Below, piece by piece: positions 58,521 to 64,000 of a stretch of 64,000 bases of DNA (the stretch's first letter is position 1; each line of letters opens with the position of its first letter). The position numbers and the translations under genes were made by a program. The notes under the pieces are model-generated. The model did no database searches and was not told the origin of the DNA. It worked only from the letters and a program-made list of their open reading frames with translations. Source of the stretch: Tetrastigma voinierianum (taxonomy: Eukaryota > Streptophyta > Magnoliopsida > Vitales > Vitaceae); NCBI GenBank assembly GCA_016808115.1, contig JAEQBH010002865.1, positions 124,001-188,000 of the forward strand, read 5' to 3'.

Positions 58521-60379
58521 TGACACCCATCGCCTCATCCCCCACCTAAGCGGGACGAGGACGCCTACACAAGACTAGACTTAATCTAATTTTTTGATAT
58601 TAGTGAGCCCATTTCAATCATATAAATCATAATGACATAACTTGTAATACTATCACCGTAGTGGTGTTTAAATTGTCCTTTACATATATCGAGTCCCATT
58701 TACTCAGCACTACACAAGTTCCACTATTACCAAAATATTAAATTTACATTACAAAACAAAATCATGGACCTAAGCATCGAAAAGATTCTTGTACGTCAGG
58801 TTGGTCCTAGTCAATGCGGTGAGGTCTCTTAAGACCTTCAAGACTACATGGATGAAACACCTGCTAAGCTTATAGCTTAGTGGAAAAACAGATAATATAT
58901 ATGACCACTTATAGTGGTCCTCAATTACAATATACATATAACATAATTCATATATAAGAGTTTTCACATCTTCCGTAGAAGTACATAACATAAATCTTGT
59001 AATGTGGTTGGCATCCTGTAGGTACATTACGTAAACGTAACCGATTACTTTAATTTCATATCTCATACTATTCATGTACACAACATATAAGTATTTTCTT
59101 GCATCGACCAGTAATAATGAATGAGAGGGATACAACACAATAGGTACCTAAAGGTATGGTACAAGATTAAATGTGAGGTGCCAAGCTCAAGACGCGTCTG
59201 GTCCAATACGATGTAGATGTCAGAGCACAATGTAGAAGTGTCAGAGACCGATAGAGAGTGTTGTCACACTAATAAGAGAGTGTTGAAGCACTAAATAGAG
59301 AGTGTTGTCACACTAATAAGAGGTGCCTATTCAGTCACTATTCGGCCCTGGGTTGCATACAATTATAGCATGCGGTTTCGTAGCATTTTATTTTTCTTTC
59401 CCCTCATCTCAGATTTATATAACACATGCAAATAAGTGCGGAAAACAGTCTACCCGTAAACAAGATCGCGAGGTGACATATAATCCTCAGATACATATAT
59501 GGACCCTTTTATTCACTTGTTAGGATCCTACATTATTCCAATTGATGATTACGAGAATTAATCGAAGAAAGGAAACAACAAAAATAGGATCAGAGGTCAC
59601 TTGTGCGAAGACATTCAAGGTGAAGCAACCTTCACCGAGGCAGGCGCAGGAGACCAGAAATTTTGGCGCTCGCCCGCCCAGCAAACTCGACCTTGCTTAG
59701 GCGAAGCAAGATCGGGACTTGTATATAAATTGGGGCTTTTTGCTCTCTTTCACTAGAAATTTCCAACCAAAACAAAACAACCTCAATCAACTTCAAATTC
59801 CAACTCAAACCAACCAAAAACATTTTTATTAGGATTTTTCCTACACAAACCTAAACAAGGAGGGATTTGTGATAGCTTCCATACAAAAGTTCCATACTAA
59901 GAAATATGAGAGTTTCAAACATGGATTTCTTGAACTTCCCAACCAAGCTTCCTTTCTTCTTACTTATACAAGGATAGATCTCCAAAAGATGGAGAGAAAT
60001 CACCAAAAATGGCTTTTCTCCCTCAATCGTAGCCTTAGCTCTCCAAACACCAAAATGAAATATTTTTCCTTATCTCAGAAGGCCATGTTTGGCTTTAAGC
60101 CAATTTGGTCCTAATTTTCTCTCTTTGCATTTTAGTCCTTATTCATTATTTATTTTGCAAATCATCTTATCAATATTCTACTTTATCATATAACCTTTTA
60201 GCTTAATGTCTCTTAAGTCCCTAATTTAACATTTTACCATTATCACCTTTGCTTCTTTACTAATTCCGGTTATATCCTTTTTCCCACTTAGCACTTAAGT
60301 TTTTGACAAATACAAATTTAACTTATATTATACCCTAAACATGCCATAAAACTACTAGGGTATAATTTAGGGTGTTACA
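58521..60379 (-). repeat. 3' LTR of a minus-strand chromovirus (1859 bp)
   Basis: On the minus strand it starts TGTAACACCCTAAATTATAC at 60379 and ends GATGGGTGTCA near 58521. It is preceded by a polypurine tract, so it is the 3' LTR of an element whose body has been lost. Similar in its first 60 bp to the solo LTR at 46416. It contains an AATAAGAGAGTGTTG..CACTA duplication near 59250-59320. Confidence 0.75.
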
Positions 60380-60480
60380 ACTCTCCCCCCCTTAAAAGAA
60401 TTTTGTCCTCGAAATTAATACCGCATCGGGAAGGTTGCATGTATTATGGCTTTCATACAACAAATTTCTTTTCGATTCAT
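60380..60480 (-). other. Polypurine tract and end of the lost chromovirus body
   Basis: The minus strand reads AATTTCGAGGACAAAATTCT, then TTTTAAGGGGGGGAGAGT, then the LTR start. This is the usual join between the end of a chromovirus coding region and its 3' LTR. Only about 100-300 bp of the internal region remains before LTR family D. Confidence 0.75.
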
Positions 60481-60719
60481 GGACATTTGGTGCACATGAT
60501 ATGTTCTTATAATAGAGACCTACATCTCCTTCTATAGAATAGTCGGTTTTATCTCCATTTCGACTAATCGTACCCTTTGTCAGAATCCTGACATCACGGC
60601 ATCTATTATAATATGTTTCAAATCATAACTCTTAATTGAGCTAACAAGGCTCCATTAGATGTAACTCATGCACACAAGCCTCAAGGAAAACAAATACTGT
60701 TTTTCTACTTAAGGCATTC

Positions 60720-62253
60720 ACACCACATTGCCTTTGATTCGTGTCATGGTAGGGGTGATCAATCAACAATATTTTGTTTCCTATAAATTCCTCATACCGC
60801 CGTAGTCAAGCTACTACAAGATAGCCGGTCTGTGGTCGAACATCAGGATGGGTTTTCATCCCACGAATGACTGCATCAATGCTTGGAAAATGGTGAGACT
60901 TTTGTTTGATTTTTGATTTGCTAAAACAATGAGGTTGATTGTTCATTGGTTAACCTGTTATGGCTTAAAAATGAAGTGTGAATGGTAACTTAAAGGCTCG
61001 GGTCATCACTTGATAATATGAGGCTATTAAAGTGTCCTCGGTTATTTCGCATTAGGCAAAATAACATATAGTCAAAGCCCAAACCGATCTTTGTTTAGCT
61101 ATGAAAACCTAACCCTAGAACTACACTTATTTGAGTCTTAATCAAATACTAAGATTCATTGTCCCAGCCACTTGAAACCCTGAAGATTTAACCTCCGCTC
61201 CATGGCTCAGAATGACATTCAAAGAATGTCACAGACCTAACATTAAGAATGCACTGAACCCTAAAGCATGGCAAGTATTGACCAAATAACGACATTAAAT
61301 GGCATTAAACTCTAGCTTGAAAATACGAACCATAAATGCAAAGACTAAGATCATTTAAAGCATGAGGACAACTTGCGTGAGTCTCCAAAACCAAAGCTAG
61401 CAACCCTCCTCTTCATACAGGAGGCCTAGCTAAGCATCCTTGAGTTGTCATCCTCAAGGTGTGTTTTAAGTAGCCTAGAAAATGAGAGAGAAGAGAGCAA
61501 AATAAGTATCTAAATGAAAAGCCGGGGAAATCAGATAATGGAAGTTAGTTACAAAGTTGTAGGTGGGGCCTATATAGCCAACCCCAAGGTGTGAAATGAA
61601 AAAATTGCCTAAAATATGAAATTACAATAGGGGCTACATGGTAATTTATCAAAACGTAGTCGTTTGGAATCAAAAGTACCAAAATCACAGGACAGCCATT
61701 TTCGCTATGCATCAGACCTTTGCTAAAGATAGCTGGTGGTTTCTCGCTAGCCTACGAAATTTGAGCAAGAGATAATGAATCGAGAAATTTCTCTATGAAC
61801 AGTAACTTTCGCTTAGGTTAGCTAAATCTCGTTTGATTATTAAAAATTTCGCTTAGGTTTGCGAAATTTTCGCTTGATTTAAATTTTCGCAATCCCAAAT
61901 AAATTTTCGCAATCATAGCTAAAAACTCGGCCTTGCCCGCTTCCCGCTTTGCTATCGTATCACTTCCCGCACTTTTTATTCATCACTTTGCCTTCAGATT
62001 TCTTCAACTCATCTCTTGACATTTCATCGCTCGCCTTGGTGAAATTACCGAGGATTCTCAAAGATTCAAGACCAATACAGCTGTTTGTTGATTGGAAGTT
62101 CCCAAGACCCGCAAAACTACCCAAAACTATCTCAAAACAAATCGAAGCGCTTAAGTGGGATACGACATGACAATTGGCTTAATCCATATGATTAGTGTGC
62201 GTGCTACCAAAACCTATCTTGAATAGGGCTCAAAATGTTCTCGGCACTAATCA
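60720..62253 (-). repeat. LTR family D, minus-strand copy
   Basis: The minus strand starts TGATTAGTGCCGAG at 62253 and follows 53295-54800 in order, with TATATA at 61571-61576 and the GCGAAATTTTCGC motif at 61861. The two copies form an inverted repeat around 54800-60720. Confidence 0.75.
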
Positions 62254-63480
62254 CACCCCAACCGACATGTTGCTGGGGTCCCTTAGCAATGCTAAAACAA
62301 AAGGTTACGATGTCGGGGTGGCTATTACAAAAGTGGATATGGTTCAAAAAAGTGTATACAAATAGTTTTACTCCTTTAAAATGAACAATTTACACCCTGC
62401 TCAAAACCATCATGAAGAACAAACCATATAAGAACAAGTTTTAGTGGCAACATCGACCCAAGGAAGTCAACTCAATCTCCACCAAAATCTAATTGTTCTT
62501 AAGGTAACCAGTTTGAGCCAATAAATTGCAAAGCTATTCCCTTCCCTCAACCTAGCTATTGCCATGGCCTTAAACTGTCGACCAACCTAAATAGAATTAG
62601 CTACACTCTTATTTCTTTATTTGATTACATTGTAGGGTGCAATGCTTAACAACTCGACTTCACCAAAGTCCGTGTAACGGGGGTCCACCGATGACTCCCA
62701 ACCAATTAAGGTTTAGGGCATCAAGCCAAAAGGATCAACTGACCACAAACTCTACAGGCTTCACCCCGGACTCCGAATGACTTCGAGAATTAAGCACCTA
62801 CAACACGTTAAACTCTACCTATTCACCCGTGTAGCGAACACTAAGTCGGTGACTCCCAACCAATTAAGGCTTAGGGCATCGGGCTTTAAAGGCTTTCACC
62901 ATATACCCCTCGGACCGTGTTCGGGTTTCAAGGCAAAGTGACAAGACTTTTATTTTTCTTTTTCTTTTTGCTTTTTCTTTTCTTTTTCTTTTCCTTTTTG
63001 GAAGACTACATTGGTCTTCATACTTGGGTAACACAAACCTATTATGGGTCGTAAACAGTCTAAGGCCACAGAAGGTGGAAAGAGGTGCATGAAGTCCTCA
63101 AACCTATCGTACAATTTGGTGTAAAAGTGTGTAGAATTAGCTAAAGGGGAATGTTCAAGGCTGAATATGCTGGAACTTCAATTGATCAAAAACTAAATCA
63201 TGCATGGAATTGTTCTATCATCAAGGTAATGTATTTGGTTTCAATTTTTCAATTGCGCAAGAGAAGATACAAAATTGAGACACAAAAGTGATTTTCAAAA
63301 GTGTAGTAAATCAGAATAATGCTATAAAGCTTTCTTTGATATAACCAAAATGGCTAATACATGATTAATATACAACATAATGAAAGTATCACTGCCTACT
63401 ATTGGCTAATACAATAATCCCATACAAAATGAGTATGCGCTGATAAATAAACCGCACAAAAACATGATAGAAGACACTTA
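62254..63480. other. Unassigned repeat-like DNA with a direct repeat and pyrimidine tract
   Basis: GACTCCCAACCAATTAAGG occurs at about 62692 and again at about 62851, both followed by (T/C)TTAGGGCATC; the spacing is about 159 bp. A TTTTTCTTTTTC-rich tract spans 62951-63000. No coding signal. Such text is typical of non-coding internal parts of gypsy elements, but I could not assign it. Confidence 0.4.
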
Positions 63481-64000
63481 GCTCTAACTTTCCTCCCAAC
63501 CAAAAGTATAAACACGTCTCAGCCGATGGAAAGCTAGAGAAAAGGAGGTGACCACCCCACTCGCGGTGGTGGTGGATCCGGTTGCGCTGCCGCTAACATG
63601 CCCAAGGAGGCTGCCGCTAAGGATCGATCTCATGTGTGTGCTCAAAGTGAGACCGAGGTGACTATGATACGGCGGAGCATGGTATGACAATGCTTCAGTG
63701 GTCTCGCCGGGCCAATCTCCTGTCCCGTGATGCCCCTGTGGTAGTAAAGGAGCGAACAGATCGCATCCGCACGCAGCGAGCTCTCTCTACTGACATGAAC
63801 ATGCCTGCAGAATGTCAGTGGTCAGACATGAAGGGCCTGGAGGTCAGCTGTGTGGCCGCGGGGTCGGGCTGGGAGGCGGAGGAGGGAGGAGATTCGAGGA
63901 GATGAATCTCGCACCGGGCTCTCGCCACATCTACCTCCGCCGGAACAGGATCACCGGGGTCCTCGCTACTCATCCGGTACCTCCTCCCGGGTCTCGAGGA
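63481..64000. other. GC-rich segment at the window end, possible decayed coding DNA
   Basis: The base composition rises sharply. The minus strand has a frame with MSSEDPGDPVPAEVDVARAR (from about 63972), broken by a stop near 63805, and another open piece at 63690-63484. Both are Ser/Pro/Arg-rich. It could be the start of a gag-like or other transposon protein on the minus strand. I do not recognise a family. Confidence 0.25.

Noticed and set aside
58176..58545. Overlapping GC-rich frames on both strands
   Set aside because: Several frames overlap in a short GC-rich patch, as expected from base composition. None has a recognisable motif; the region may be an upstream part of the antisense ORF.

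Overview
This window looks like nuclear DNA from a flowering plant, in a repeat-dense and probably heterochromatic region. Nearly everything that can be recognised is plant LTR retrotransposon, mostly Ty3/gypsy. The coding parts are old and broken by stops, frameshifts and nested insertions. I found no intact host gene, rRNA, tRNA or CRISPR array. The species cannot be named from this sequence.

Layout. (1) About 1-18600 (+) is an Athila-type element (A1). It has two ~2.7 kb LTRs, decayed gag, protease, RT, RNase H and integrase, and the extra Athila ORF downstream of pol. Its pol is split by a 3190 bp solo LTR (6946-10135) of a related family with a perfect CTACC target duplication. (2) 18601-21303 holds an LTR-like piece, a fragment of another Athila 3' internal region, and one terminus of a CACTA DNA transposon. 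(3) 21304-31905 (+) is a complete-ended Tekay/Del-like chromovirus with a perfect CATTT target duplication. It has >3 kb LTRs and a C-terminal chromodomain, but most of its integrase core is deleted. (4) 31911-37340 is the only stretch not dominated by LTR elements. It holds a SINE candidate with an 11 bp target duplication and a weak two-exon reading frame. (5) About 37340-50263 (-) is a second Athila element (A2). A 3661 bp solo LTR (42756-46416, TSD TAGGG) is inserted in its gag, and another LTR-like insertion lies in its leader. (6) 50264-62253 is a pile of LTRs: a minus-strand Athila LTR, an inverted pair of one LTR family (53295-54800 and 60720-62253), an Athila U3 fragment, a Tat/Retand-type integrase end with an antisense ORF downstream, and the 3' LTR of a minus-strand chromovirus. 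(7) 62254-64000 is unassigned, with a direct repeat, a pyrimidine tract and a GC-rich end.

Most unusual signal. The Athila-type LTRs are packed, upstream of their TATA box, with dozens of copies of the CpG-rich palindrome GATGTCGCGACATC or its core GTCGCGAC. In the solo LTR these are organised as a 69 bp tandem array. Variants fall mostly into the four products expected from deamination of the two CpGs. Three other LTR families in the window carry their own arrays of different short palindromes. A2 also carries a duplicated primer-binding site that appears to have been absorbed into its LTR.

Limits: boundaries supported by target duplications are exact. Other LTR edges are estimates from alignment by eye. 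Protein family names come from recognised motifs, not from searches.
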